This document shows, piece by piece, positions 53,668 to 60,810 of a stretch of DNA of 60,810 bases. The DNA lies in assembly GCA_010031735.1 (NCBI GenBank), contig RGZB01000008.1, positions 1-60,810 on the forward strand, written 5' to 3'. Position 1 is the first letter of the stretch. The number at the start of each line of letters is the position of its first letter. A model generated the notes under the pieces. The model was not told the DNA's origin and made no database searches. It saw only the letters and a program-made list of their open reading frames with translations. Made by a program: the position numbers and the translations under genes. This stretch comes from Pseudomonadota bacterium (GTDB taxonomy: Bacteria; Pseudomonadota; Alphaproteobacteria; Rickettsiales; RGZB01).

Positions 53668-54315
53668 ATGAAACGTTTACTCACCGGCTTAAGTTTTGCC
53701 GCCACGCTTACCTGCACACTCCCCCCGCAGGCGCTGGCGGTGAAGCCGATCAATTTCGCCGGTGGGTACGTCATCATGAATGAATATTCCTACAACGGCA
53801 AAATGCTGCATATGTATTATTCGCCGTCCGCCACCTTCTCGTTCGGTTTAGATACCGAGTGGATGGAAAAGGATGATAACGAATATACCTCTTATATCGC
53901 CCGCACGAATTATCTACTGAAACGCTGGAACATGCCCGAAGCACAGGCCAATGTGTATTTCAACATCGGGTTAGGTGTCGCGGAAGATGATAATAATACG
54001 AAATTCGCGGCCAAAAGCGGCATCATGGCCGATTATGAAACCCGCCGCTTCCTGGTGTCCTACGAAAATAAAGCATACCACGCCACCGACATCGACAATC
54101 ATTTTGAGCAAAGCGTACGTGCGGGTTTTGCGCCTTATGTCGGTGAATACGGCGATCTGCATACCTGGTTTATGATCCAGGCAGACCACCACCCCACCAA
54201 CGATGACCAGTTCGTCATCACGCCGCTCGTGCGCATGTATTACGGCACGGCGCTTTGGGAAGCCGGCTATAGCAGCAATAACAATCTATTTGTGAGTCTT
54301 AACTGCCAATTCTAG
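53668..54315 (+). CDS. Small outer-membrane beta-barrel of the metal cassette
   Basis: A 215-residue protein with a signal peptide cleaved after ALA (residue 24). It has alternating hydrophobic strands rich in Tyr, Phe, Asn and Gly, and a C-terminal aromatic residue (LFVSLNCQF), all typical of outer-membrane barrels, probably of eight to ten strands. It carries several His/Asp clusters (QADHHPTNDD, YHATDIDNHFE) that might contact metal. It is the first gene of the cassette, directly behind the CsoR-type operator. I do not recognise a named family; metal passage across the outer membrane is inferred from neighbours only. Confidence 0.8.
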   Translation: MKRLLTGLSFAATLTCTLPPQALAVKPINFAGGYVIMNEYSYNGKMLHMYYSPSATFSFGLDTEWMEKDDNEYTSYIARTNYLLKRWNMPEAQANVYFNIGLGVAEDDNNTKFAAKSGIMADYETRRFLVSYENKAYHATDIDNHFEQSVRAGFAPYVGEYGDLHTWFMIQADHHPTNDDQFVITPLVRMYYGTALWEAGYSSNNNLFVSLNCQF

Positions 54316-54324
54316 GAGGATGTT

Positions 54325-54612
54325 ATGAAACGCCTATTATTTACGACTGCATTGATTGCGACTTTATTCACCACTCCTGCATTTGCAGCGCATAAGGCGG
54401 ATGTAACGGTAAACGGTATGGTCTGTGACTTTTGCGTACAAGGCCTGAAGAAAACCTTCGGCAAGCGTGAGGAGGTAAGTGGTATCGATGTCAGCCTAGC
54501 AGAAAAGCGCCTAACGCTCGATTTCAAGCCTGGCAAGGATATGGATGATACGACCATCACCAAGCTCGTGACGGACAACGGACTTAATGTCGGCGGCATC
54601 AAACGCGAGTAA
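54325..54612 (+). CDS. Periplasmic heavy-metal-binding protein (MerP/CopZ-like)
   Basis: A 95-residue HMA-fold protein with a signal peptide (about 1-22) and the metal site GMVCDFC, Cys34 and Cys37. It continues as a ferredoxin-like beta-alpha-beta fold (VSGIDVSLAEKRLTLDF). Exported HMA proteins next to MerT-like permeases pick up Hg(II) or Cu(I) in the periplasm. It begins nine bases after the barrel gene and ends three bases before the MerT-like gene. Confidence 0.9.
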   Translation: MKRLLFTTALIATLFTTPAFAAHKADVTVNGMVCDFCVQGLKKTFGKREEVSGIDVSLAEKRLTLDFKPGKDMDDTTITKLVTDNGLNVGGIKRE

Positions 54613-54615
54613 TAT

Positions 54616-54993
54616 ATGAACCTCAAGAGCAACCAGATCATCACGACCTTAAGCCTGTTCACGTCGTTCAGCACCCTGTTCTGCTGCGCGCTGCCGGCAT
54701 TGTTCGTAGCACTCGGCATGGGTGCGGTGGTGGCCGGTGTGGTGTCGAACGTACCGCAACTAATCTGGCTTTCTGAACATAAGATCGGCTTATTCTCGGT
54801 CGCGGCCTTGTTGCTTATTGCCGCCGGGTTTATGACCTGGAAGAACCGCTACGCCCCCTGCCCGACCGACCCGGTGCAAGCGAAAGCCTGCACGCGTTTA
54901 CGTAAAATCAACGCGTGGATTTACGGCATCTCCGTAACCTTGTATATGATCGGCTTCTTCTTCGCGTTCATTGCAGCCAAACTGGTGAGTTAG
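54616..54993 (+). CDS. MerT-like inner-membrane metal transporter
   Basis: A 125-residue membrane protein with three to four helices. A Cys pair, Cys23-Cys24, lies in the first helix (TLFCCALPALF), and a second pair, Cys82 and Cys92, lies in the loop before the last helix. This is the two-pair layout of MerT mercuric permeases. With the MerP-like partner directly upstream it forms a MerTP-like import or relay module; the metal is not fixed by sequence, and the CsoR-like regulator points to copper. It ends two bases before the regulator gene. Confidence 0.85.
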   Translation: MNLKSNQIITTLSLFTSFSTLFCCALPALFVALGMGAVVAGVVSNVPQLIWLSEHKIGLFSVAALLLIAAGFMTWKNRYAPCPTDPVQAKACTRLRKINAWIYGISVTLYMIGFFFAFIAAKLVS

Positions 54994-54995
54994 AT

Positions 54996-55304
54996 ATGAA
55001 AGATTGTTGCGGCCACGGCCCAGAGACCCATCACGAACATCCCGACCATTCGGGAGAGATTTCACGCGTGAACCGCATCAGCGGGCAGCTCGCAGGCGTG
55101 AAAAAAATGATCGAAGAGCACCGCTATTGCCCCGAGATACTGATACAGCTGCGCGCCATCCGCTCCGCCGTGAAGGCGCTGGAAGCGAATATCTTAGAAA
55201 CGCATCTCGGCCATTGTGTGAACGATGCGATGAACAGCCAAGATGCCAAAGAAGTGAAAAAGAAGATCAAAGAACTGCAAGAAATCTTCAAGCGCTTCGA
55301 CTGA
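54996..55304 (+). CDS. CsoR-family metal-sensing repressor
   Basis: A 102-residue all-helical DUF156 repressor. The ligand set is Cys45, His70 and Cys74, with the same spacing as the Cu(I) ligands of Mycobacterium CsoR (36, 61, 65), in the contexts HRYCPEIL and THLGHCV. This differs from the C-H-H set of RcnR. The N-terminal 18 residues are an extra Cys/His cluster (DCCGHGPETHHEHPDH) that may bind metal as in InrS or RcnR. The gene closes the cassette and probably represses it through the operator at 53625-53643. Confidence 0.93.
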   Translation: MKDCCGHGPETHHEHPDHSGEISRVNRISGQLAGVKKMIEEHRYCPEILIQLRAIRSAVKALEANILETHLGHCVNDAMNSQDAKEVKKKIKELQEIFKRFD

Positions 55305-55319
55305 TTACCTAGATATAAT

Positions 55320-55346
55320 GGGAGATAGCGTTAAAGCTATCCTCCC
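55320..55346 (+). terminator. Hairpin after the metal cassette
   Basis: GGGAGATAGC pairs with GCTATCCTCCC with one bulged C and a six-base loop. It lacks a T-run, so it may be a poor terminator, or it may be related to the adjacent parS. Confidence 0.4.
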
Positions 55347-55349
55347 AAA

Positions 55350-55365
55350 TGTTCCACGTGAAACA
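55350..55365. other. parS centromere site
   Basis: TGTTCCACGTGAAACA differs at one base from the symmetric chromosomal parS TGTTTCACGTGAAACA, and is the strand complement of TGTTTCACGTGGAACA, a form used in alphaproteobacteria. ParB nucleates here. The site is intergenic. It suggests that the segment is within tens of kilobases of the replication origin, which fits the his-hslV neighbourhood. Confidence 0.88.
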
Positions 55366-55495
55366 ATCAACAAATTGTTACATCTAGCATAGCAGCACTT
55401 CCGGATGTGAGCGAAGTGTGCATCCATAATATTTCTTAAATACAATAGATTAGCTATAAACACTTTCTTAACCGCCGGTAGGTTATAGTAAATCT
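55366..55495 (+). other. Leader of the 381-aa gene with interleaved repeats
   Basis: CACTTC (55396-55401) pairs with GAAGTG (55413-55418), and GGATG (55403-55407) with CATCC (55421-55425); the arms are interleaved as in an H-type pseudoknot. TAACC/GGTTA with a seven-base spacer (55469-55485) lies just before the start of the next gene. Confidence 0.4.
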
Positions 55496-56641
55496 ATGGC
55501 CATACAACCCGCACGCTTCATTGTGATGCATGAGAATACCGCCCGTGAGCAATCGGAGGGGTATCCGGCGAAACTTGTTGCTGCGTCAGAGGAATTGCTG
55601 GCTCTATATCCCCGCACGATGAAAGATTTCATGGCAGCGCTCGCAGTGGTCGTGCGCAATCACTTAGGAACCACAAAAAATGAATACGACCGCTTCGGCC
55701 AAGTGATTACAGCGGATTCACTCGTGGATACGCCCCTTATGGGTAGAACCTATTTCGAAGCGTTCGAAGCGGCGTATAATGCACGCCACCAAGAACCGCT
55801 TGTACAAAAAACGTTCTTCGATGGCAGTATCGTACATACATGGAATCCCGTGTACAGAGTGCCGAAAACAGGTGTCGAACTACCGCTCACGATCATCACA
55901 AACAGTCCCACCCAATTGCATGAATTCGATAGGCTCTGCCCGCAGGGGCTTGGGCTGCAAGGCCCTGCTATGCTGGACGACGTACAGAAACCACTGAAAG
56001 GCGTGCCGCGCATATTGCATCCGAATTATGTGCACAGTCCGGGCTTCTTCGATGCAACAGAGGATGCGTATCTCTGCTTGCTGGGTTCCGGCTCGCGCAA
56101 TGACCGTGAAGCCGCACATGATTTATTGATGCCACTGATCGGCCATTCGATCGGCCTTATCGCACGCGGCGGTACGAGCGCAACACTGATCGCACGCGAG
56201 ACATTGCCGGTGCTGGGGCATCTCGATGAACCCGCGATGATGAAGAAGGGCACGGATTACTGGGCGCATGTCATCGTACGCACGGTGGAAGAAGCGGTGG
56301 CGGATCACAAAAACTGGTATGACCGGACGCTCGATCCTCGAGAAGTGATGGATTGGCATCTATCGCATGCAGAGAAAAACGCCGTCCGCAAAAGGCGTGA
56401 GCATGAGATGGATTATATCCAGTTGACCGGACCTTATATGGAGGATCAAGAAGCCGACGCACTCCGCGCTCAGTGGAAAGTACGCGCTGACACCACAGCC
56501 GATCCAGAGGAGCTGGACCATCTCACCCGTATGAGAGTCATCCTCGGTTTACATAAGCCGGAGAAACGTGGTGGATTCGATATGGAGGCGCTCGCCGCAC
56601 TCTTGAAACAGATGCGTGCACCGGGGCAAGACAAGCAATAA
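55496..56641 (+). CDS. Hypothetical protein, 381 aa, unrecognised
   Basis: I recognise no family. There is no signal peptide or membrane helix. The N-terminal half mixes helices and strands (FIVMHENTAREQ, EELLALYPRTMKDFMAAL, FFDGSIVHTWNPVYRVP), a layout compatible with a sensor-type alpha/beta domain. The C-terminal third is charged and helical (HLSHAEKNAVRKRREHEMDY). It is a single gene between parS and convergent hisF. The ATG at 55496 has no strong Shine-Dalgarno; an ATG ten codons later (MHENT) is an alternative. Confidence 0.78.
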   Translation: MAIQPARFIVMHENTAREQSEGYPAKLVAASEELLALYPRTMKDFMAALAVVVRNHLGTTKNEYDRFGQVITADSLVDTPLMGRTYFEAFEAAYNARHQEPLVQKTFFDGSIVHTWNPVYRVPKTGVELPLTIITNSPTQLHEFDRLCPQGLGLQGPAMLDDVQKPLKGVPRILHPNYVHSPGFFDATEDAYLCLLGSGSRNDREAAHDLLMPLIGHSIGLIARGGTSATLIARETLPVLGHLDEPAMMKKGTDYWAHVIVRTVEEAVADHKNWYDRTLDPREVMDWHLSHAEKNAVRKRREHEMDYIQLTGPYMEDQEADALRAQWKVRADTTADPEELDHLTRMRVILGLHKPEKRGGFDMEALAALLKQMRAPGQDKQ

Positions 56642-56644
56642 GGA

Positions 56645-57400
56645 TCAGCGAACCGGGATACCGGATTTCTTCAAGTGATCTTTCACCTGTGCGATCGAGA
56701 ACGTGCCGAAATGGAAGATCGACGCCGCAAGAAGCGCGGAGGCATGGCCTTCCTTCACCCCTTCCACGAAATGGTCGAGCGTGCCGACACCACCGGAAGC
56801 GATCACCGGAATCTTCACCGCATCCGCCACCGCGCGGGTGAGCGGCAGGTTGAAGCCTTGCTTGGTGCCATCACGGTCCATGGAGGTGAGGAGGATTTCA
56901 CCTGCACCATAATTTTCCATACGCTTGGCCCACTCTACCGCATCGATGCCCGTGGCATTGCGGCCGCCGTGCGTGAATATCTCGAATGTATTTGGCCCTA
57001 CCGATTTAGCATCGATCGCGACCACGATGCATTGGGCCCCGAATTTCTCTGCCGCTTCCTTCACGAATTCCGGGCGCTTCACCGCTGCCGTGTTGATCGA
57101 GACCTTATCGGCACCGGCAAGCAAGAGATTCCGGACATCATCCAGCGTACGCACCCCACCGCCAACCGTCAGGGGCATGAAACACTGCTCCGCCACCTTG
57201 GTGACGACGTTATACATCACGTCGCGATTATCGCTGGAGGCTGTGATATCTAGGAAACAGAGCTCGTCCGCACCTGCTTTATCGTACAGTTTGGCCTGTT
57301 CCACCGGATCGCCTGCATCCACAAGGCCAACGAAATTGACGCCTTTGACCACGCGGCCGTCCTTCACATCGAGGCACGGTATGATTCTTGTTTTCAACAT
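56645..57400 (-). CDS. hisF: Imidazole glycerol phosphate synthase cyclase subunit
   Basis: HisF uses ammonia from HisH to convert PRFAR to IGP and AICAR. The 251-residue TIM barrel has catalytic Asp in [17 protein letters not shown] and Asp130-region [11 protein letters not shown], with the phosphate loops GGGVRTLDD and [11 protein letters not shown]. It is separated from hisA by a rightward membrane-protein gene. Confidence 0.97.
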   Translation of the reverse strand: MLKTRIIPCLDVKDGRVVKGVNFVGLVDAGDPVEQAKLYDKAGADELCFLDITASSDNRDVMYNVVTKVAEQCFMPLTVGGGVRTLDDVRNLLLAGADKVSINTAAVKRPEFVKEAAEKFGAQCIVVAIDAKSVGPNTFEIFTHGGRNATGIDAVEWAKRMENYGAGEILLTSMDRDGTKQGFNLPLTRAVADAVKIPVIASGGVGTLDHFVEGVKEGHASALLAASIFHFGTFSIAQVKDHLKKSGIPVR

Positions 57401-57451
57401 GCCTGCTTTTCTAGTATCTTATAGGGATAACGGCAACACTCAAATTGAGGG

Positions 57452-58267
57452 TTGATGCTAAGGTTCTTAATACTCTTCCTGTGCCTGTTCTGCTTTGCTG
57501 CGCTGCCAGCCATGGCGGGAAACCGTACCGCAAAGGAATGGGAGTTCCAGACACCCGGCGGCAACTTCATCGGCAAGAACGATATCTTCTTTCATAAAGG
57601 CGTCGTGATCTACGATAAAGAACAGAAAACCTACGCCACGTTCGTGCGTAGTTCCCGTTTCTATCCCGGCTTCATCGCCGGCGAATCGGCAGAGGGCTTC
57701 TTCCTGTTCGATGAAACGGACCGGACGACCGCCTATTTCATCAATGCCGAAGATTTGAAAGAAGCCATCCGCACCCACGGGCTGTTCCCGACCCCTATCA
57801 GCGAGATACGCGACCGCTTCAACCTTGCCTCCCCTTTCGTACCGCTTGTGATCCTGCTCTATATGCCCATCATGTTCGGGCTGATCCTGTGGTTCCTGCG
57901 CAAAAAACTGCAGCGCCGCGCTAAACGCCTGCAAGTCGCAGGCTTCCTCGTGTTCGAAGGAGTGATCATAAGCATGAGCGTGTTGTGGCTGATGATCGGC
58001 TTCGGCGGCTTCTTCATGACGCTCAATTTCCATGGTGAGAAATTCGATATCGATATCATCATCAATGTGTCGATGATGATGCTCTCCCTCTCGATGATCT
58101 GGCTGATGCTGTATCTGAATGACGAAATAACCCGTGGCCTGTGGCCATGGCTCAGCAATGTCACGCGTCTTACCTCGTTCGTGCTGTTCGCGATATTCGC
58201 TTTCTGGATGGCATCGAGCTATTTCAGCCCGATACTGCCGGTGGAATACTGGCAGGGCGCGTACTAA
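57452..58267 (+). CDS. Unrecognised membrane protein inside the his cluster
   Basis: A 271-residue protein with a signal peptide (cleavage after AMA, about residue 22), an exported domain of about 105 residues ([31 protein letters not shown]-like segment), then four membrane helices (about 129-150, 165-190, 205-223, 235-256). No family is recognised. It reads rightward between leftward hisF and hisA and overlaps the hisA stop by four bases. The first two codons are both Met. Confidence 0.8.
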   Translation: MMLRFLILFLCLFCFAALPAMAGNRTAKEWEFQTPGGNFIGKNDIFFHKGVVIYDKEQKTYATFVRSSRFYPGFIAGESAEGFFLFDETDRTTAYFINAEDLKEAIRTHGLFPTPISEIRDRFNLASPFVPLVILLYMPIMFGLILWFLRKKLQRRAKRLQVAGFLVFEGVIISMSVLWLMIGFGGFFMTLNFHGEKFDIDIIINVSMMMLSLSMIWLMLYLNDEITRGLWPWLSNVTRLTSFVLFAIFAFWMASSYFSPILPVEYWQGAY

Positions 58268-58989
58268 GCCTCGAGCACCCTGATCGCCTCGGCGATATTG
58301 ATTTTGCCGTCATAGATCGCACGGCCTGAGATCACACCCATCACACCCGAGCTCTCGATCGCCTTGATCGCCTTGATATCCTCGATCGAGGATACGCCGC
58401 CCGATGCTATCACCGGGGTCGAGATTTTCTCTGCCAGGGATTCTGTGCCCTTCACGTCCGGCCCCTGCATCATACCGTCTAAATCGATGTTCGTGTAGAT
58501 GATGGCGGCCACCCCCGCGTCCTCGAATTTGAGTGCGAGTTCTTCGGCTTTCATCTCGGAGGTTTTTGCCCAGCCTTCCACCGCGACCTTGCCACCTTTC
58601 GCATCGATACCGACCGCGACCTTATCCGGGAACTGGCGGCAGGCCTGGATCACGAGCGTTGGGTTCTTAAGCGCGATGGTGCCCAGGATCACCCGGTTCA
58701 CACCTGCATCGAGCCACATGCCGATGGTGCGGACATCGCGGATACCGCCACCGAGCTGCACCGGGATCTGCACGGAAGAAAGAATATTCTCGACCGCTTT
58801 CTTATTCACCGGCTTGCCTTCGAATGCACCGTTTAAGTCCACGATATGGATCCAGCGCGCACCCGCTTCCTCGAAGCGTTTGCCTTGGGCACCCGCATCA
58901 TCGTTGAACACGGTAGCCTTCTCCATGTCGCCTTTCAGTAAGCGCACACATTTTCCATCTTTAAGATCGATCGCGGGGAATAAAATCAT
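58264..58989 (-). CDS. hisA: ProFAR isomerase
   Basis: HisA isomerises ProFAR to PRFAR in histidine synthesis. The 241-residue TIM barrel has the catalytic Asp in [18 protein letters not shown] and phosphate loops GGGIRDVRT and [10 protein letters not shown]. It begins one base after the hisH stop and is read with hisB-DUF2628-hisH. Confidence 0.97.
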   Translation of the reverse strand: MILFPAIDLKDGKCVRLLKGDMEKATVFNDDAGAQGKRFEEAGARWIHIVDLNGAFEGKPVNKKAVENILSSVQIPVQLGGGIRDVRTIGMWLDAGVNRVILGTIALKNPTLVIQACRQFPDKVAVGIDAKGGKVAVEGWAKTSEMKAEELALKFEDAGVAAIIYTNIDLDGMMQGPDVKGTESLAEKISTPVIASGGVSSIEDIKAIKAIESSGVMGVISGRAIYDGKINIAEAIRVLEA

Positions 58990-58990
58990 A

Positions 58991-59620
58991 TTACACCGAT
59001 AAGAAGTTGCGGATGAGTTTCATACCAGTCTCCTGGCTTTTTTCCGGGTGGAATTGGGTGCCCATCACGTTATCACGCGCGATGATCGCAGTGATGGTGC
59101 CGCCGTAATCCACCGTGGATTGCACGTCGTTCTGGTTTGCGCATCGCATAGCGTATGAGTGCACGAAATACGCATGATCGCCCGAAGTAACGCCCTTCAC
59201 GAATGGGTGCGAACCTTTCACCATCAAGTCGTTCCAGCCCATGTGCGGTATTTTGAGCGACGCATCTTTCGGCGTGATCCTCTCGACCGTACCTTTGAAC
59301 CAACTGAGACCTTTGTGCTCGCCGTGCTCAAGCCCTTTTTCCGCGAGGAGCTGCATACCGACACAAATGCCGATGAACGGTTTTTGCTTGTGTGCCACCT
59401 GTTCATTCAACATATCAATCATGCCGGAAACAGCCGTAAGACCGCTCATGCAGTCGCCAAACGCGCCGACACCCGGAAGTACGATGTGATCGGCTTTCGC
59501 CACGATTTTCGGATCGGAGGTGACGATCACTTCCTTGCCCATCTCCGACGCCACGCGCTCGAATGCTTTCGCGGTGGAGTGGAGATTGCCGGAACCGTAA
59601 TCAATGATGGCGATACGCAT
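58991..59620 (-). CDS. hisH: Imidazole glycerol phosphate synthase glutaminase subunit
   Basis: A class I glutamine amidotransferase that feeds ammonia to HisF. The nucleophile Cys lies in [13 protein letters not shown], and the His-Glu pair is in [10 protein letters not shown]. The start at 59620 gives the conserved N-terminus [15 protein letters not shown] and 209 residues; a longer frame adds 12 residues unlike the family and overlaps the upstream gene. Confidence 0.97.
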   Translation of the reverse strand: MRIAIIDYGSGNLHSTAKAFERVASEMGKEVIVTSDPKIVAKADHIVLPGVGAFGDCMSGLTAVSGMIDMLNEQVAHKQKPFIGICVGMQLLAEKGLEHGEHKGLSWFKGTVERITPKDASLKIPHMGWNDLMVKGSHPFVKGVTSGDHAYFVHSYAMRCANQNDVQSTVDYGGTITAIIARDNVMGTQFHPEKSQETGMKLIRNFLSV

Positions 59621-59621
59621 G

Positions 59622-60023
59622 CTATGCCCCGGCTGCACTAGGAAGCAGTCGATCATAGAAACGTTGCACCGCGAGTGGTTCGGAGGTTGCAGAGACGATG
59701 TCGATCAGCACGTAGCCGCGCTTCTGCAGACCCGCACCCACCCAATCCTGCCCGTTGAAGCCGAGCCACGCAAGGAAGCCGAGCTCGATCACAACGCTCT
59801 CGCCATACGAAATGATATCGAATTCCGTCGCCTGATAGAGAAGGCCGTAGAACGTGAACACCATCAGCGCCACGAGCCAGAGGCGGTTATAGAGCGCCCA
59901 GAACATGTGGAACAGAAAGGCATAGATCGTGAAACCTTCGCGCACAAAGAGCACACGCTCGAGCTTGCGGTCGCCCTCGAGTGCATAGACATTGTAGATT
60001 TTAAGCGTTTGCGGGAACAGCAT
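59622..60023 (-). CDS. DUF2628 membrane protein
   Basis: A 133-residue membrane protein with two to three helices, starting [20 protein letters not shown] and containing LERVLFVREGFTIYAFLFH, the DUF2628 pattern. Genes of this family lie between hisB and hisH in many alphaproteobacteria; function unknown. Its ATG overlaps the hisB stop as TAATG, which fixes the start, and its end is one base before the hisH start. Confidence 0.88.
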   Translation of the reverse strand: MLFPQTLKIYNVYALEGDRKLERVLFVREGFTIYAFLFHMFWALYNRLWLVALMVFTFYGLLYQATEFDIISYGESVVIELGFLAWLGFNGQDWVGAGLQKRGYVLIDIVSATSEPLAVQRFYDRLLPSAAGA

Positions 60024-60652
60024 TACTTCTTCTTGCCTTTTTTCGCAGCCTTCTTCATCGAGCCGCCGAGCGTACCCTTCGTAGAAGGAATCTCGTTCTT
60101 CTTGCGTGGGTCGATCGCAAGCGCCACTTTCAGCGAACGCGCGAGTGCTTTGTAGCAGGATTCCACGATATGGTGGTTGTTCGTGCCGTAGATATTCTCG
60201 ACATGGAGCGTGATGCCCGCTGCCTGCGCGAACGCCGCGAACCATTCCTTGAAGAGTTCGGTGTCCATCTCACCCAGTTTGTCGCGAGTGAAATTCACTT
60301 TCCACACGAGATACGGACGGCCAGAGAAATCGAGTGCCACGCGAGAAAGCGTCTCATCCATCGGGACATAGGAATGCCCATAACGTTCGATGCCTTTTTT
60401 CTCGCCCAATGCCTGCGCGATCGCCTGGCCGATGGTGATGCCCACATCTTCCGTCGTATGGTGGTAATCGATGTGCAGGTCGCCGGTCGCTTTTACCGTG
60501 ATGTCGATGAGTGAGTGGCGGGAGAGTTGTTCCATCATGTGATCGAGGAAGCCGATGCCCGTATTGACCTTATAGACCCCGGTGCCATCGATATTGACGG
60601 TGGTGGTGATCTGTGTTTCTTTGGTGCGACGTTCGACAGTGGCTTTACGCAT
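60023..60652 (-). CDS. hisB: Imidazoleglycerol-phosphate dehydratase
   Basis: Dehydrates IGP to imidazole acetol phosphate. The 209-residue enzyme has the two His-rich metal motifs, [12 protein letters not shown] with DYHHTTED, and [14 protein letters not shown], plus the C-terminal PSTKG. It is the monofunctional form and ends with an added Lys-rich tail ([11 protein letters not shown]). It is first in the leftward hisB-DUF2628-hisH-hisA unit, divergent from hslV. Confidence 0.97.
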   Translation of the reverse strand: MRKATVERRTKETQITTTVNIDGTGVYKVNTGIGFLDHMMEQLSRHSLIDITVKATGDLHIDYHHTTEDVGITIGQAIAQALGEKKGIERYGHSYVPMDETLSRVALDFSGRPYLVWKVNFTRDKLGEMDTELFKEWFAAFAQAAGITLHVENIYGTNNHHIVESCYKALARSLKVALAIDPRKKNEIPSTKGTLGGSMKKAAKKGKKK

Positions 60653-60720
60653 AAAAATCCGGCTAGTCCTTGAAAAATGGAAATTTAACCTTATCTAACC
60701 CTAAATAAAGGGAAATTTCA

Positions 60721-60810
60721 ATGGCACATTCCAATTCTGAGCATTCTACCCATACCTGGTATGGCACAACCATCCTGTGCGTGAAAAAAGACGGGAAAAC
60801 CGTGATTGCA
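60721..60810 (+). CDS. hslV: ATP-dependent protease subunit HslV, N-terminal fragment
   Basis: The first 30 codons are visible before the right edge. After a 13-residue His/Ser-rich leader comes YGTTILCVKKDGKTVIA, the HslV N-terminus in which the first Thr of TTI becomes the catalytic nucleophile. It is preceded by AAAGGG nine bases before the ATG and is divergent from hisB, as in many alphaproteobacteria. Confidence 0.9.
   Translation, partial: MAHSNSEHSTHTWYGTTILCVKKDGKTVIA

Noticed and set aside
1-60810. Search for CRISPR arrays, insertion sequences, integrases and rRNA genes
   Set aside because: No regularly spaced repeats, transposase or integrase motifs, or rRNA segments were seen by eye on either strand.

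Overview
The window looks like a chromosomal segment of a flagellated alphaproteobacterium, probably close to the Rhodospirillales/Micavibrio side of the class. Support comes from gene content: MotE- and DUF6468-like flagellar proteins, a free-standing FlhB C-terminal homologue (FlhX), CheY/CheZ, a bacterial frataxin (CyaY), ETF-ubiquinone oxidoreductase, the ntrY-ntrX-trkA-dat order, the dnaB-alr-mlaE-mlaF-radA-cvpA-purF order, a his cluster beside hslV, a CtrA-type TTAA-N7-TTAAC box, a consensus sigma-54 promoter and one chromosomal-type parS site. I saw no insertion sequences, CRISPR arrays, rRNA genes or prophage.

Layout. 1-2 kb: a partial divergent gene (serB by synteny only), miaA, and an unrecognised 312-aa gene behind a CtrA-like box. 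2.1-15.8 kb: flagellum and chemotaxis. flgF-flgG-flgA-flgH run leftward from a sigma-54 promoter. fliL-fliM-DUF6468-motE, cheY, cheZ and a very large exported helical-repeat protein run rightward. fliP-fliO, a coiled-coil protein and flhX run leftward. 15.8-18.3 kb: ETF-QO and a uracil-DNA glycosylase that lacks most of the usual iron-sulphur cysteines. 18.3-20.2 kb: an orphan pilin with an unusually palindrome-rich upstream region, a glycine-zipper stress-type protein and tRNA-Thr. 20.2-27.1 kb: two small basic proteins, dcd, murA, an MsbA-like exporter, cyaY and a class A PBP.

27.2-33.3 kb: the translation block rpmI-rplT-pheS-pheT-lepA, preceded by a strongly structured leader. 33.3-42.3 kb: ntrY-ntrX-trkA-dat-HAD-asmA. 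42.3-53.0 kb, all leftward: the SDR-purF-cvpA-radA-[prim-pol]-mlaF-mlaE-alr-dnaB unit, then rplI-rpsR-rpsF. 53.2-60.8 kb: hisE, a four-gene metal cassette (barrel, MerP-like, MerT-like, CsoR-like) behind a CsoR-type operator, parS, an unrecognised 381-aa gene, hisF, an unrecognised membrane protein, hisA-hisH-DUF2628-hisB, and the start of hslV.

Most of the window is housekeeping. The parts most likely to be new are the metal cassette with its operator at 53.6-55.3 kb, the prim-pol protein translationally locked between mlaF and radA, the 1213-residue exported repeat protein in the motility cluster, the structured leader of rpmI, and the palindrome array upstream of the pilin. All homology statements are from reading motifs; no database search was run.
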